Shown here piece by piece: positions 24,088 through 35,215 of a stretch of 64,000 bases of DNA; within the stretch, counting starts at the first letter, position 1, and every line of letters starts with the position of its first letter. Under the pieces are notes generated by a model. That model had not been told where the DNA came from. It saw nothing but the letters and a program-made list of their open reading frames with translations, and searched no databases. This stretch comes from Cordia subcordata (Eukaryota > Streptophyta > Magnoliopsida > Boraginales > Cordiaceae), in the NCBI GenBank assembly GCA_028554755.1, contig JAPTOF010000024.1, positions 6,215,001 through 6,279,000 of the forward strand. Direction: 5' to 3'. The translations under genes were made by a program, and so were the position numbers.

Positions 24088-24704
24088 AACTTTGGTTTAG
24101 AGTATTGCACATCTAAACCACACCACACCATCAACACTCTCATTCCACACGGCTTTGTTCCCAGCAAGGCAGCAACATATGCAACCTGTCTTTCAACAGC
24201 AACATCTACATTCATAATACTCTTGCCTTGCTCATTTTTACCGTTCTGGCATGTGAAAATCTGCTCCCATTTTCGCTCAAGTGTCATCTCATAAAATCTT
24301 GATATTTCCATCTGATTTATCAATGAATGTCCATCCTTAACGAACACGAAAGGAGTATACCACTTCTCAACAACAGGAGCTTTTGAACCAGAATCGAAAT
24401 CTGGAAGAACCTTGGGCAGGGAAGCGTTGAGGCCGAGGCTTCTTGTAACAATTGATAGTTTCTGGGAGTATAGACTTTAACAAACCAGTCTGATCTTCTT
24501 AAGAACGTGGGTGGAAAACCATCAGGTGCCATAGATAAACCATAGAATGTACCCTGGCCAGTGCCACATTCTTTGTCATAGAGTTGTGTCTTGAATTGCT
24601 GATCCGCATTGTCAGGGTCTAATGGCCTTGCGATTAAATCTCGGATAAGGCGGCAGAAACAGTTTGTTTTCACGTGTTCCTCGCATGAACAAGTGTATGC
24701 TTCA
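24078..24704 (-). pseudogene. DUF1262-family gene fragment, frameshifted
   Basis: DUF1262 proteins are plant-specific and of unknown function. On the minus strand an acceptor CAG (24705-24707) opens an exon reading SEAYTCSCEEHVKTNCFC, then LIARPLDPDNADQQFKTQ, then SMAPDGFPPTFLRRSDWFVK. All of these fit the family pattern (CFC..IKDVKPRPLDP and PDGFPPEFLRR). Near 24430-24445 the frame shifts. The other frame then continues GLNASLPKVLPDFDSGSKAP, EKWYTPFVFVKDG and YEMTLERKWEQIF to about 24200. The N-terminal exons and the normal C-terminal half are absent, and the frame runs out at 24078 inside the last exon of the convergent gene. It is a truncated relic, probably not functional. Confidence 0.75.
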
Positions 24705-24707
24705 CTG

Positions 24708-27700
24708 CAATTATGACATTAATCTTTCAACAAAATCTTAGTTAATAAGGCATAATGTAATTAACCAAGACTAGGAAAAAAGACACTCAGATCCCTCTTT
24801 TTTTTTTTTCTTTTTTTAATTTCTTTAGAGGAGGCAAAGTCAATTACATTCGAACAATTCTAGGAGTTGATTCCTTGTTTTTAGATATTAGATCAAACAC
24901 CCTTAATTATTTTCTTTTATTTTTTTGTTGTCCTTCCATTGGTTAACATTAATGAAAAAAAAAAGTAACTATCTTCAAAAAGTACTAGTTATGTCCTTAA
25001 CAAAGCAAATGATATGACAAAAACATAATATGCTTATTTCATTTTTTTTTTTTTTTTTGCATGAGTCATTCACTACTTTGGTCGGTGAAAAAAATAGAAA
25101 AATTCAAAACTTTTCCAATGGGCATGTGGTTGTTTAAAAAGTTTCAGAGTTTTTTCCCCTAAAAAAAGAAAAAAAAATAATAAATATTTGTAATTATTTT
25201 AAAATGCTCTTATTTTCTTTAATTATAATAAAATCACTATGAATGCTTGTCAACTGTGTAGTCAAAAACGAAAAATTATATAAATCCATATTCTTTTTAC
25301 AAAAAGAAAAAATGCATCCACATGGCATGACAAAAATATCATCTGTATTAAAAATTTATAATTTTTTAGAAGAAGAAGGTTTTAAAACTTTTTCAAATAG
25401 TCACATAGCCCTTGGAGAGTTTTCTTTTTTTTGGTCGACCAAAGTGGTGAATGAATTACATAAAAGATCAAAAAAGTATTAAGTTTTGTTATGCCATTTG
25501 GATGTTTGCCTAATTAAGGACAAAATAGTATTATGCCAAGTTAATTAACTTTTTTTATTAACTTTAAGTAACAAAGGGACTAGGAAAAAGAAACAAAAAT
25601 GACTTACAAACCACATGCATATTGTGTTCTCTAACACGTGAGACATTATAGGTCTATTAAACTAAAATACAACGAGCTTAATAATTAATAGAGAATTATT
25701 TTTCTAGCGCAAATTATACCGTGTACCCTTTACACGATATGCCCCGCTTAGCATGGTACACCTAACATTTTTTATGCATCATGCACCTTAAAAAAAAGAA
25801 GAAACAATTAGCTCATTAGTACTATTCTCTCTCCTCTCCATTCTCTCTCTCCTGGTCTCCTCTCTTCTCTCTCTTATCATCTTCTCTCGTAGATGACTCC
25901 ACCGACCACCTCACACGAAGCCATTAGCATCAACAAGTTCAACGCCGCACGAAGAACGCCGCAAACCATCAAATGCTACCGCTGTTAAGCTCCTGCTAGC
26001 AAGATTCCAACATCTTCAAGGTCACACAACACCTACTGGTGGTGCAAATACCATTACTCTTGCGGGATTGTTGAATTTTACTGATGCATTTTGGTGTTGT
26101 TGTCATGGTACTCTGGTTGATGAGTGAAACTATTTAAAATTTTTTTTTTTGAGAACATAAATAAGTGATTAGTTTGTAGAGCCACAATCGGTTCATTTTC
26201 TTTGAAACAGAATTAACTAAATTTGGTTATTTCTAAAAAAGGCATACAAAACAACCATGTTTTCTTCATTACAGCAAAATACAAGAGTTTGCTTTTCAAC
26301 TAAGTAGTTCATGTGTTCTATCGAACTTATAAATTTTTGTCCTTCCAAAAAATTACAGCAAATATACGAATTAGATTAACATGGACTAGCCCTAAAATAT
26401 TTTGGTTAAAGGCATATCCATATTGACGCCCTTTAAGTGTAGAAAGAGATTCATGAATTGAAAGCAAATTTATAGTGATGTACAGATAAGTGATATATGT
26501 TGTTTTTAGCTCCTTTCTTTTTTATTTTTTTTCCCTTTTCTTCTCTCTCTCTCTCTTTTCTTTTGTGGTCAAGTTTTTAGATTGATTGCTTGCAATTTGG
26601 TAGATTGTGGTCTTGTTATGGGACTGAGATGATATGCATATCTATATGAGTTATTGTTATTTTGCAGTATTGAAGATACTATTGAAAGTTTTTTTCCCCC
26701 TTATGGAATTAAGTATGATCTACTAAAATTAAATAATAATAACAAAAATTGTAAGAAAAATCAAATTAAAAAATAGATGCAGAAAACAAGGTAAAAACCT
26801 GCACATCTCTCATTAAGTAATCAGTTTCAGAAGAATTTTCTTTTAATTATTAGCCTTTGCAAAATCATTGGTAATATTTAAAAAAAAAATGAAATCTCAA
26901 GAGAAATAAAGAAAAAACCATCAAGAATAGCCCTTCATACGGGCATACAAACTCATAAAATATTAAAAGAACTAAATTGCTTTCAAGCAACTCGCGTGGC
27001 CATCTTCTAGGCACAATCTATGTGAGATCAAAAGTAGGACTTTCAAAAATTTCATAACAGGAAACAAGATGAATGATTTTAATGTAAATATGCAGACAAA
27101 AGCTTTGGAAATAATTGAATAGAAAGAACGATCAAGACCTAATATGAAGTTACTTCGTGTAACAATATCAAATCTAAATGACATTTAGGATATACGCAGA
27201 AATAGATGAGGGAATTTGAAATACGAATTGATCCACTTACCTCAACTTTTAGATCTTAAATTAGTCCCTTCAATACTCTACCTAAAGAAAACCTACACTA
27301 TGAAATCCTCTATATATTAATGTTTGTAAAACATGTACTGAGTTTAATCCAAGATTTCACAAATGAACCAATATGATCAAGACTTACCATAAACAATTCT
27401 GTAATCTCTTCAATCTACTTCTGAAAAAGCATCCTTAAGAAAATTCTAAAAGAGAAGCACATTCTCGCTTCGTCTTTCTCCTACTATTCTTTGTGGTTTT
27501 TTGGGAAGGAGAAGGTATATGAACGGTTATCATGAAAATGTGCAAATATATAAAGACCCCAAATCAAAAAAATAGCTACCTGGTCAAATTTTGATTTTAT
27601 TTATTTATTTATTTGTTATAAAACTAGAGTCCTGTTAGCGTACAACTCTCTCTTTGAATTACCACTTTGTCAACGTGTTTTTAAGTGGCTAAATGGGGGT

Positions 27701-27889
27701 AAACTACCTTGTTGTCGTCTTCATCATCATCGTCGTCATCATCATCATCATCATCCTGATTGCTTTTGACAGAGGACTAATGTTATGAAGTGAAAAAAGA
27801 AATTGCTCACACTCGATACACGCCACCATGCTTAACGTTATAAAGACCTATGCAAATAAATGATTTTGACCACTTAGTCGAACTACACC
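24708..27889. other. Non-coding stretch with one inverted-repeat element
   Basis: An imperfect inverted repeat pairs about 24985-25135 with about 25390-25560 (arms share TTCACTACTTTGGTCG versus TTCACCACTTTGGTCG in reverse complement). GACTAGGAAAAA recurs at about 24769 and 25579, possibly as a target duplication. This would be a MITE-like element of roughly 0.8 kb, and the ORF at 25243 is one of its arms. Further on are a CT-rich tract (25805-25890) and an ATTT microsatellite (27597-27618). No gene is supported; ORFs at 26972 and elsewhere lack family motifs. Confidence 0.45.
27720..27757. repeat. (TCA)n/(TCG) trinucleotide microsatellite
   Basis: TCATCATCATCG is followed by seven or so TCA units. 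Confidence 0.85.
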
Positions 27890-28930
27890 TGTGACATCTA
27901 ATTTTGTCATATTCTGATTTTGAAGTAAAACCAAGTCAACTTGAGAGGTTTAATGTTTTCCAAAAGCAATTCATAAGATTTCGTAACTTGTCAATTCAGC
28001 AAGTTATGATTAACATGAAAGACAACTTAAAGTTTTACTTTCTTTTCCTCTAATCTCACTGTATAGCACCACGACACTTTGATAAAATTTCGTTCTTTTT
28101 TGTTCTTCCATGGACTTTGATAGATATAAATTAAAATTTAGTTTCGGGACAACTTTAATGAGAGTATTAGAATCTTTTAAAGTATAAGTATTCGTTTTGT
28201 TAGGCTGTGTTACATAAGGCAAATTTTGGGAATATTATGACCCTTGCATCAGTGGGGATTATACCACCGATTTTGTTACCATTTCGTGTGGTACACTATT
28301 TTTTTGAGAATATCTTACTCACCATTTGGTGGTTGGGCAGAATGAATTGCTTTTTGTATTGTTTTGTTTTTGACGCAACTTATTGAGTAATCTGATAATG
28401 GTTTTAGCTTCTACTGTAGAATTTTGACTTCGGTCTCATTTTGAAAAAAGTTATTGGGATTATTTTATTTTGGTTATTGTAATTTCTCCTAAATAAATAT
28501 TTTCTTTTTAGTATTTCGAGGTCTTGAACTATTTTCTTGGGAAAGTTTCTCACTTACTGAGTTAAATACTTATTCTCTTTTATTTGATTTTACCTATTTT
28601 GCAAACAATGAAGTGTAGAACAATTTATGGGGTGAAGAGACACGATGACTGTCAGAGAATAAAGAACCTATGAGCTTTAACTCTTAAGTCTTGCTTGTGG
28701 AGCCATTAGAGCTTATTGTAGTTATGTTTTTTAAGCTTGAATGTTATGGAGTGACAATATCTTGAATTTGAAGATTTATGAATTGTAACCTATTCATCGA
28801 GATTATTATTAACTTTTAATAGTAATTTTGAATTGATTGAAACCTTGCGAGCCTCAGTAGGGTCTCCTTCGTGAGTATGCAACAATTTTGCATCTCAAAT
28901 ATTTATAACGTAAATTTGGGAGGTGTGACA
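27890..28930 (+). mobile_element. Probable solo LTR, Gypsy-like
   Basis: It starts TGTGACATCTAATTTTGTC and ends TTTGGGAGGTGTGACA, giving TG...CA ends of a chromovirus-like type. The flanks are ACACC (27885-27889) and ACAAC (28931-28935), a 4/5 match as a target-site duplication. No primer binding site or coding body adjoins. Length is 1041 bp. The minus-strand ORF at 28010 has no motif. Confidence 0.6.
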
Positions 28931-29823
28931 ACAACGAATATGAAAAAAGAAGAGTCATACGCAAGTTTTGAATGATTGTTAATTTTATAATTTTAATTTA
29001 AATATATAAACAAATGAATTTTAATTAATTAACTTCTCGAAAATAAATTAAATAATATTTACAGAAACTAATTTATAATATAATCAAATTCAGGAATAGT
29101 CTGAATTAGTTTATATAAAAAATATTTTCTGACAATTTTCAAAAATTCCATCCATATACTCAAAATTTATCAAAAATCTAAAATTTTTGGTAGCGAGTTT
29201 GAGAGAGAGAACAGGTTTGGGTTAGTTTATATAAAAATTTAGAAAAAACTCAGCCCAAAAACATGCCCTCAAATCTTCCACAAAATTAAAATCAAGAACA
29301 GAAATCGCGGCCAGTCATGACATAGAAACAGTTATTAGATTATTAGATTAGTTAACAAAACATATACATATACATGCATACATATATATATATATATATA
29401 AATTTATATATGTGTGTATATATATACATCACCAAAAAAAATTGCATAGAAAAAGTCGGCTTTGGGTTAATAACGTAACAGACAAAGTTATACCGACTAA
29501 AAACATTACCAGTTTATGAGCATAACTAAACTCCAGGCACAGATAATCAAAATTCATTAATATTACAATCAGATTACAAAAATATTTTCACCCTTCAAGT
29601 CCTCGTGAGGTATTACTAGAAGAAAAAATAAGGCCTGTAGGAAAATCGCTGGCTCAATGGATTGCATGGTTATGATGCGCTTCAATTGGGGGAATGTGTA
29701 ATTAATTGCGTTGGAATTAGTAACATAGTTTAGTGATGCAAGTAATATTCCTCGACCAGAAAATTTCTATCTTTAACTTCGTTTCCTTCTTTTTACTGAT
29801 TAATTGTCGTAGATATTATTTTT
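28931..29823. other. Non-coding stretch with (TA)n
   Basis: It holds a TATA/TGTA-rich microsatellite at about 29356-29427 and otherwise AT-rich unique-looking DNA. It is likely the distal upstream region of the gene at 30174. Confidence 0.5.
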
Positions 29824-30120
29824 GTATATCTTTCCTTTTTCTTTTTTTTTTTTTGGTGTATGATTGATTATTGGAAACCAATTAGGAGATATTTAGGTAA
29901 TCAGTATTATTTGTAATTAGCGATGTCTATGGTAACTAAGTTTATATATAAAGAGGTGCATAATAATACTTATATTCTTTATATCTTTTTCTTTTTTTGT
30001 ATGATTGATTCTTGTAAATCATTAAGAGAGGATTTGGTAATTAGCATTAATTGCAATTAGCAAATTTATGGTAACTAGGCTTATATATAAAGAGGTACAG
30101 AATACTTATTCAAACAATAT
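29824..30120 (+). promoter_or_regulatory. Tandemly duplicated promoter with two TATA boxes
   Basis: A segment of about 141 bp is present twice in tandem (about 29826-29980 and 29981-30120). Each copy has a pyrimidine tract, GTATGATTGATT (29858 and 29999), GGTAACTAGG/GGTAACTAAG, and then TATATATAAAGAGGT (29943 and 30082). The second TATA box lies 92 bp before the ATG, so a start of transcription near 30110-30115 is expected. The first would give a leader longer by about 140 bp. TATATATAAAG fits the plant TATA consensus very well. The two copies have diverged by point changes and the T-tract differs in length. Confidence 0.8.
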
Positions 30121-30173
30121 ATAAAATCTTTTTCTAATTCTCTCTGCTTGTTGAATCATATTTTTTACTAGCA

Positions 30174-30596
30174 ATGGCCAACACCAACAAATCCGACCGA
30201 TACAACAAACATCCAGATGTGGTGCCTGATACTGAGGAGGAGGATGAGCCAACAGAAAAATCTAAGAGAGCAAAGAAGATAAAGACTAATGAAGATTCTT
30301 TATCATGTAAAGCAACACAAACGCATAAAAAGTGGGCTGCTGGACTACCCGTTGAGGCTGAGGATTCTGATAATGATGATGTTGAAGGGTATGTTGGTCC
30401 TCATCGACTATATTCAGAAATCGAGAAGTGGATCCTAAATGATGGGATTGATTTCCTTGACAAAGAAAAGGCACTCGAGATGAAAGAAAAGGTGAAGGCT
30501 CAGCGACGCAAGGAGATTGAGCTTTATTTGTTTTACTTGGAAATAATGCGTCTGCACGCTTCCAATGTTTTGAAAGCTATGGATAAAGAGACTTGA
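30174..30596 (+). CDS. GeBP-like protein lacking the DNA-binding domain, 140 aa
   Basis: This is a single-exon gene with ATG just downstream of a strong promoter and stop TGA. The N-terminus (1-70) is highly charged: an acidic run TEEEDEPTEK (20-29), a basic nuclear-localisation-like KSKRAKKIK (29-37) and a second acidic run EAEDSDNDD. Residues 78-136 form a predicted helical domain with LDKEKALEMKEKVKAQRRKE (95-114), then IELYLFYLEI. This matches the C-terminal helix of GeBP/STKL factors (K/R-E-[IV/M]-E-L-[YF]-x3-L), also present in the neighbour at 38947-39495. GeBP proteins are plant nuclear factors acting in leaf, cytokinin and defence responses, and their C-terminal region is implicated in dimerisation. 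The DUF573 DNA-binding domain is missing altogether. It could act as a small inhibitor partner, or could be a truncated copy; the family assignment rests on the C-terminal pattern only. Confidence 0.65.
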   Translation: MANTNKSDRYNKHPDVVPDTEEEDEPTEKSKRAKKIKTNEDSLSCKATQTHKKWAAGLPVEAEDSDNDDVEGYVGPHRLYSEIEKWILNDGIDFLDKEKALEMKEKVKAQRRKEIELYLFYLEIMRLHASNVLKAMDKET

Positions 30597-31000
30597 AGTT
30601 GTGTGACAAAAACTTATTATATATTTATTTTATAAATATGTTTTGAGTTTATTCAACTTTTGATGAAGTTATTGTAGAAGCAACTAGTGCAAGATTATCT
30701 CAAAGATGTTGACTAAAAATTATTTGTTACTGGTGTTATGTTTTTTTCTAGAGTTCCTCGTCATGTCTCAACTGTGAGGCTTTTGCTTCGATTAGAATAA
30801 TAGAACTATTAAAATTTCATATTACGCATCTGTATGACAAAAAATTTCCACTGTTTTCTTTTCCCCCTACAGCATGTTTAGTGTGTGTGGCGTGTTAGAT
30901 TTGTGTGAGACGTGAGTATTTATGTTGTGCGGTAGTTGGTGTCATATCAAGAATTTTTGGTTATTTAAGGCTGAATTAGCCATTCATGAATGCGACTGAC
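30597..31000. other. 3' flank of the 140-aa gene
   Basis: AT-rich, probably the 3' UTR followed by spacer. No canonical AATAAA is evident within 200 bp; TTATATATTTATTTTATAAAT at 30616 may serve. Nothing else is seen. Confidence 0.4.
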
Positions 31001-31450
31001 ACAAATACAGCAATTAGCATCCACACCAATCTGGTATTCATCTCTGTTCATGAGATACAGAAGAGGCCATGCACTCTTTAATTTGAAGAAAACAAAAGAT
31101 CTGGTCATAAATAATGTATGTTGAAGCTTGGATTCCACACTAAACAGATTTTTCTTACAATTTCTAGCAATGGAATCTGCAAAACAATTTGCAGCTCGCC
31201 TAATCAGAACTAAAGATTCATATGGCAATTCGTTCTTAAGAAGGATCTTGATTTTTCCTCAGTCGGTTGATCAATCCTGCCTATTGCCTTTCAAGTGCTC
31301 ATCCACGACTGCAATTGTAAGCATGGCTGATTAGTCATAGCACAAGCAATCCCAGCTTCACCATCTTTAACAGAAGCATCAGCATTAACTTTGAAAAAAA
31401 CCATATTTATACCTCTACTATGTGGAAACTTGGTGCAATATTATCTAAGT
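31001..31450 (-). pseudogene. LINE RNase H-like domain fragment
   Basis: On the minus strand, TKFPHSRGINMVFFKVNADA, then SVKDGEAGIACAMTN, is the beginning of the plant LINE RNase H (RVT_3-type) domain; typical copies read FKVNVDGA...AGIG. A stop follows, and further on SLVLIRRAANCFADSIARN fits its end (typical REAN..AD.LA). Several stops and frameshifts interrupt it, so it is dead. It lies head-to-head with a plus-strand LINE piece starting at 31410. Confidence 0.65.
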
Positions 31451-31710
31451 ATTACTGATTGATTAATTCTGTGCTTCACTATATATCTGCATTGGTTGAA
31501 TGACTAGATCAATTAGAAAAAATAACTTATCTGAGCACGTATTTGGTTCAATTATACAACCACACAGGTTACAAGTTACCTTCTACAGGCCACCAACTGT
31601 GATTAATATGAGGAAGCAACGAGAACATCTTAGATCTTCTAAACTGGTTTGGCCCTTCGCAAAATCTGGTGAATATACACTTAAAAGTGGTTATCAAGGG
31701 GCTATTATTG
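31410..31710 (+). repeat. LINE-derived direct repeat, copy 1
   Basis: About 300 bp, shared with 32814-33093. In the plus strand it contains LVWPFAKSGEYTLKSGYQ, the hallmark just before the zf-RVT domain of plant LINEs (typical W..SKSGEYSVKSGY). The first 50 bases instead belong to the minus-strand RNase H fragment, so the repeat spans a rearrangement junction. Confidence 0.7.
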
Positions 31711-32813
31711 AGATCCCATTAGTGTTGGCAACCCACCCTTGGCTAATTGTCAAGTCCGAAAATTAGCTTGGCAAAATCTCTAAATGCTCAAAAGAATCTT
31801 ATTTTATAAATAAAATAAAGCAAAAGAAGGGAAAACCTTTTTATTCCCTAACTAAATCTACTTTTTCCAGCTTTAATTCTGCTGATGATTCTTCAGCAGT
31901 CTCAGTACTAGTCACAGTTTGCTCTATATGCAGCTTGCCGGCTACCCATCAGCAGATATGCCAAGTCTTGTATTATCTGCCATGAAAAATTCTCATTAGC
32001 CCAGTTCTATTTTATCCAGGTTATGGTCTTTAATTTATGTCCTCCATTTGTATCAATGAGTATCACTTGGCAATTACTAGCTTAATTATTTAAAGATAAG
32101 TAAAATGGTTTTGGTACTAGCTATCCCTGGGCAATTTTCACCTGTACTGTGCATACTGTATAAGTTATCCAGAGGGATATTTAGAATGAGCATTCCTAAT
32201 TGACAATATAAGGTTTAGCATCCAGAGTATTGTAGGGGCTGTTACTTAGCTCTCGCACATCTAAAGTGAATGATTGAAGCCACATATATCCATATGAATT
32301 GATGAAAGAAAAAGTATAAATAGTAAAGAACTAGAAAACTTACTCAAATCATGACTAGCAGCTGGTAGGTCGACTGTGAAATTGTAAGAAGTATCATGAG
32401 TGGTGATGACAACTGGATCAGCGGGAGGTTTTCTTCTCCCTTCCTTGGCTGCTCCTGCCAGTATGACGTCAGGCTTCCACGGGGGCAACATCTTCTTCTT
32501 TGCGCATACATTCTTGTTGCTCTTTGCAAATCCGTGTTGGTTGCTCCTTGGACATTCACGTAGGTTGCTACCTCAGAAGGCCTGTACAACTTCTTTCAGG
32601 GGGTCTGTCAAGATAAAATTTCAGCAGATTGCAAGGGGCCATACTAAAATGTTAAAACCATGGGTTAATTGAAAGCACTAGTACATATTGGAATCAGGAG
32701 GGGATGTTTAAACCTATATGTCACGGCTTTTACAGAATCATGCTGGAACAAAATGCTACTAGCTGGAACCTGAAAAATTATAATAAACTGGTGGTTATTA
32801 GTATACCTCTACT
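31711..32813. other. Spacer between the two LINE repeats
   Basis: No family is recognised. On the minus strand 32300-32600 has higher GC and an open frame reading MLPPWKPDVILAGAAKEGRR, then TTHDTSYNFTVDLPAASHDL (76 codons from 32491). A GTAAG-like donor follows DLSK, so it may be one exon of an unrecognised or broken gene. Confidence 0.35.
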
Positions 32814-33200
32814 ATGTGGAAACTTGGTGCGATATTATCCAAGTATTACCGATTGATTGATTCTGTGCTTCACTACATTTGAATGCCTAGATCAATTAGA
32901 CGAAATAACAAATCTGAGCACATATTTGGTTCAATTATACAACCATATAGATTATAAATTACCTTCTACTGGCCACCAACTGTGATTAATATGAGGCAGT
33001 AATGAGAACATCTTAGATCTTCTAAACTGGATTGGCCCTTCACAAAATCTGGTGAATATACACTTAAAAGTGGTTATCAAGGGGCGATTATTGTTGGTAC
33101 TCCAAATTATGACAAACAAAGAACAAGTTCTTCTTATCAATCTCCTTGTTGACTTTGGCCTTTAATTTGGCATGCAAAAGTCCAGACAAACTGGGATGTT
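32814..33200 (+). repeat. LINE-derived direct repeat, copy 2 with zf-RVT remnant
   Basis: It matches copy 1 to about 33093, then continues with sequence copy 1 lacks: WPLIWHAKVQTNWDVLF (about 33150-33205), resembling the zf-RVT core W..IW..KVP.K...F. Stops are present. Because both copies include the same junction of oppositely oriented LINE parts, the duplication happened after that rearrangement. Confidence 0.65.
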
Positions 33201-33760
33201 TTATTTAGAACGGAGGAGGAATTAGGCTGTTGTGAATGGTCGCTTCTAAGCACCAACGGGAATAGAGGAAGACGTGGTCAGCAACATGATCGAAACAAAA
33301 TCACACCAAATTACCTTGCTTATAAAGTGCATCAACAGATTTCTGCTCCTGTGGACTTGTAAAAACGAGTGAGATACAATATGATGAAACTATTAACAAC
33401 GTGAATGCAGGAAAAATGTAGGACACCAGAGAAGGTTATCTTAACAGAATCTAAATTGAATGATAAAATTGCAATAACCAAATACCAAAAAAAAAAAAAA
33501 ACACATGGCTTCATATGCAGGACTGCATATGTTTAGACTCCCACTTGTTCCATGGTTCAATAACATCAACTAAGCAACGAAAGGAAAATAAGATCAAAAG
33601 GAAAGTAAATCAACTAGTAGCTCAAAAAGAGCTAAAGAAACGGAATCCAAAGAAGCATGATACCCTCTTTTCCCTAGTAAGATAGACATGCCCAATCTTC
33701 CTTTTCTAGAGAAGCTTTCCAATGTTGAAACCATTCAAAGTCCCTTCTCTTTTTCTCCGC

Positions 33761-34081
33761 TTACATATATTTGGAATGAAAATTCAAGTAAGACCAGTCC
33801 TCGTATTCAACTTGCCTTGGTTTCATACTGGAACAACAACCATCTAAATTCTCTCTGATTTTCAAGCATACCTCTTTTGGTGCCTTGTCACAGTAGGTCA
33901 CTTTGCCTGCAAGTCGAGCCAAATGCTGCTTCAACTTATATGTTTCACCACTAACTACCTTAACGTAATAATTGCATCATACCTTTTTTCTCTCGTCTTG
34001 TGGAATGCCGTGCTCCCATCCAGGGTCTACATATCCAGTAAAGCAAAGTGACACCATCTCTTTGACAATTTGCGGAGCCAT
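33761..34081 (-). pseudogene. BED-type zinc-finger (hAT-derived) gene fragment
   Basis: On the minus strand from ATG at 34081 the frame reads MAPQIVKEMVSLC, then YVDPGWEHGIPQDERKK and a TGA stop. It continues CNYYVKVVSGETYKLKQHLA, then AGKVTYCDKAPKEVCLKIRE, ending at TAA (33761-33763) after 107 codons. Intact plant relatives read DPGWEHG..QDE..KKV.CNYC.KVVSGG.YRLKQHLA..SGEVTYC..AP.EV...M.ENL. These are BED-finger/DUF659 proteins descended from hAT transposases, some domesticated as regulators. Two defects show loss of function: the in-frame stop, and the second metal-binding cysteine of CxxC changed to tyrosine. The downstream DUF659 and hAT dimerisation regions are missing. A matching 5' leader may lie at 35079-35215. 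Confidence 0.75.
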
Positions 34082-35078
34082 CACCCAGCTTTTCTTACTG
34101 TCATCTCATCTGGATCCTAAGTTACACAAACAAATACATTGAGAACAAATGCAAGAACATTATTTGGTGCATCAGCAATGCACTTTAAATTAAGACAGCA
34201 TGTCAAAGTTAATGTCGGTCTAATTTGCAATATGTTCACCTGCAGATCAATGGCGTAAATGTTTGATGCTTCTAAACCAAACATAATCTGCATATCTTGC
34301 AAACAAAAATCAGACTCATGCAATATACTTCCAGATGAAGCAAAATAACCTCAATTTCTTCTACAGACTTGAACTTGATCCGAGCTCCAGCCGAAAGGAA
34401 AGAAAATGGAGCCGGACTACATCCTCAAACTATATGATGTGCCAAAAAAGCCTGTTTTGAGCATCGATCTCAGCCGTATATTCCCTTTAAGAGCTTCACA
34501 ACAACAATAACCCCCAATTTGCTGGGTTCTTAATCTCTTTTTCTACACACAGACAAGGGCTTGGAAAAAGGGTCCCCCAAACTCCGTATTATCAAAGAGA
34601 AGAAAACCATGAAACATCCCCTTTCTGTTTGTACACTCAACAGCATCAACTAACAAACTAGCTATGCTTCCTCCAGATTACAGATACAAACGCTAGATTA
34701 CACAAGCAATAATATAAAATTACCAGCAAACTTAAAAGGTACATATTTCCATGCGCGGCACTCAAGCCAGAAGAAAAAAAACAAGCCATTTTATACACAA
34801 TAATGCTAATAAACTAAAATAAACCATAAAATTGAAGCTGCCAATCAACTATAAGCAAAACCCAGGAGTAGCATCAAAGTTTTTAACAATTGAAGCTAAG
34901 TTGTACATCTACAAGTTCAATCTTGCAGATAAAATCCAATAGCCAGTATATTAAACGTGGAAAAATGGGATCTTTCATGCACTGCATTTTGTATCAGTAG
35001 AGCAAAGATGAACCAACTTTAACTGAAAAATTAAAAAGATGGAATAATAATTAAATTTGAAATTAAGCTTTTGATATT
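34082..35078. other. Presumed intron/spacer of the BED-finger relic
   Basis: No coding region is supported on either strand. It is moderately AT-rich and lies between the BED-finger exon and the leader-like segment, so it may be an old intron. Confidence 0.4.
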
Positions 35079-35215
35079 TAGCAATTAGATGGAATTGCAC
35101 CTGCATGTATTGATTTTTTGCATAGAATTTAAATAAGAGAAAGAAATGAGTAAATTGAATCGCTAACCTGAACTTCGCTGAAGAGTCATCGAGAACTTAA
35201 AAAGGCGCGATCTGG
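35079..35215 (-). other. Leader-like segment, inverted copy of 44285-44436
   Basis: The minus strand reads ATCGCGCCTTTTTAAGTTCT, then GACTCTTCAGCGAAGTTCAG followed by GTTAGCG (a possible splice donor). This corresponds block by block to the plus strand at 44285-44436 (ATCGCGCC, GACTCTTCAGCATAG, GATTCAATT, TGCAAAAATCAATGCAT, TGCAATTCCATCTAATTGCT). It is probably the first exon/5' leader of the BED-finger gene; the link is inferred from position only. Confidence 0.45.
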
